Assembly (NCBI GenBank): GCA_046729895.1 | Contig: JBKPHP010000229.1 | Location: 1-12,099 of the forward strand | Direction: 5' to 3' | Source: DASXBA01 sp046729895 | GTDB lineage: Bacteria > Actinomycetota > Thermoleophilia > Solirubrobacterales > Thermoleophilaceae | Length of the DNA stretch: 12,099 nt | Part shown: positions 11,562 through 12,099 of the stretch, in pieces | How positions within the stretch are numbered: the first letter of the stretch is position 1 | Layout: each line of letters starts with the position of its first letter | Position numbers and translations under genes: made by a program | Notes under the pieces: model-generated | Database searches by the model: none | Told to the model about the DNA's origin: nothing | What the model saw: the letters and a program-made list of their open reading frames with translations, nothing else

Positions 11562-12099
11562 CGGAGCGCCTCCCGCGCCTGCTTCGCCAGCCACGGAGAG
11601 AAGCCGGGGTTCAGCGTGAGCGCGAGGCGCAGCTCGCGGCGCGCCAGTTCGCGCTGGCCCGCCGCTCTTGCCGCCATGCCCGCGTGGAAGTGGAAGAGCG
11701 GGTCGCGCGAGCCGAGCTCGAGCGCGCGCCGCGCCCAGACCAGCCCGTCCCGCGGGCGGCCGGAGCGTGTGAGCGCCCAGCCGAGCGCGTCGGTCGACCG
11801 GACGCTCGGAGCCGAGCGGTAGACCCTCCGGCCGAGCGCGACGGCCCCGCGCGGGTCGCCGTGCGTCGCCTCGAATACCACAAGCTCCGCGTCGGGCGCG
11901 GTGCCGGCGGAGCGCTGGAGCTGCTGCTGAGCTCGGACGGCGTCCAGGTCGCGCCGCGCCGCCTCGCGTCGCCCTGACGCGAGCTCGACCTCGGCCAGCA
12001 GCGTGAGGTAGCTCGTGAGCGGCAGCGAGTCGGATGCCGAGCGCACCCGCCGCGCGGCCGCCGCCAGGCGGCCGCGTGCGATGTCGACCCTGGCCAGGC
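11558..12099 (-). CDS. Tetratricopeptide-repeat protein, C-terminal part (start beyond window)
   Basis: About 179 residues are visible; the gene continues past the right edge. The sequence is Ala/Arg/Leu-rich and made of paired helices with TPR spacing. The two clearest repeats are around TDALGWALTRSGRPRDGL with ARRALEL, and FHFHAGMAARAAGQRELA with LRLALTLNPGF. A looser pair is TSYLTLLAEVELASGRREAA. TPR domains mediate protein-protein contacts, and no catalytic motif is visible. The TGA overlaps the GTG of the NicO/RcnA-like gene as GTGA, and that gene's ribosome-binding site lies within this coding region, so the two are translationally coupled. This suggests that the TPR protein acts with the transporter, for example as an assembly partner, but its role is unknown. 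I cannot see whether it has a signal peptide. Confidence 0.85.
   Translation of the reverse strand, partial: LARVDIARGRLAAAARRVRSASDSLPLTSYLTLLAEVELASGRREAARRDLDAVRAQQQLQRSAGTAPDAELVVFEATHGDPRGAVALGRRVYRSAPSVRSTDALGWALTRSGRPRDGLVWARRALELGSRDPLFHFHAGMAARAAGQRELARRELRLALTLNPGFSPWLAKQAREALR
11569..11574 (-). promoter_or_regulatory. Ribosome-binding site of the NicO/RcnA-like gene
   Basis: GGGAGG on the minus strand, 7 bases before the GTG at 11561 and inside the 3' end of the TPR gene. It fixes the start so that the protein begins with a proper signal peptide. Confidence 0.75.

Overview
The window is GC-rich, uses many GTG starts and has tightly overlapping genes. The gene content (a nuoA-G order, an actinobacterial-style anti-sigma ATPase, leaderless-looking starts) fits a high-GC actinobacterium. 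I suspect the Thermoleophilia (Solirubrobacterales/Gaiellales), but no 16S or other taxonomic marker is present, so this is inference.

Left half (1-5520, minus strand): the proximal part of a complex I operon, transcribed right to left as nuoA-nuoB-nuoC-nuoD-nuoE-nuoF-nuoG, with nuoG cut by the window edge. Every junction overlaps by 1-10 bases except nuoE/nuoF. That junction carries an inverted pair of heptanucleotide arrays able to form a long RNA hairpin around the nuoE stop codon, plus a 17-codon reading frame that bridges the nuoE stop and the nuoF start.

Middle (5521-9000, plus strand): a short divergent promoter region, an unrecognised four-helix membrane protein, and an RsbW-like HATPase. 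Next comes a gap of about 340 bases holding tandem hairpins and, on the minus strand, the wreck of a small cupredoxin lipoprotein gene. Divergent from that wreck is an intact cytochrome c lipoprotein, followed after 7 bases by seryl-tRNA synthetase (serS) and then a SnoaL-like protein.

Right (8997-12099, minus strand): a translationally coupled metal-transport cluster. In order of transcription it runs: a TPR protein (start outside the window), a secreted-domain plus NicO/RcnA-like membrane protein, a Fur-family regulator with an altered metal-site region, and a second NicO/NiCoT-like permease. Three of the four genes are joined by 4-base stop/start overlaps or sit within 34 bases. This is the best candidate here for a little-described system. 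Its likely job is homeostasis of nickel, cobalt or zinc, but the metal and the direction of transport cannot be read from sequence alone.
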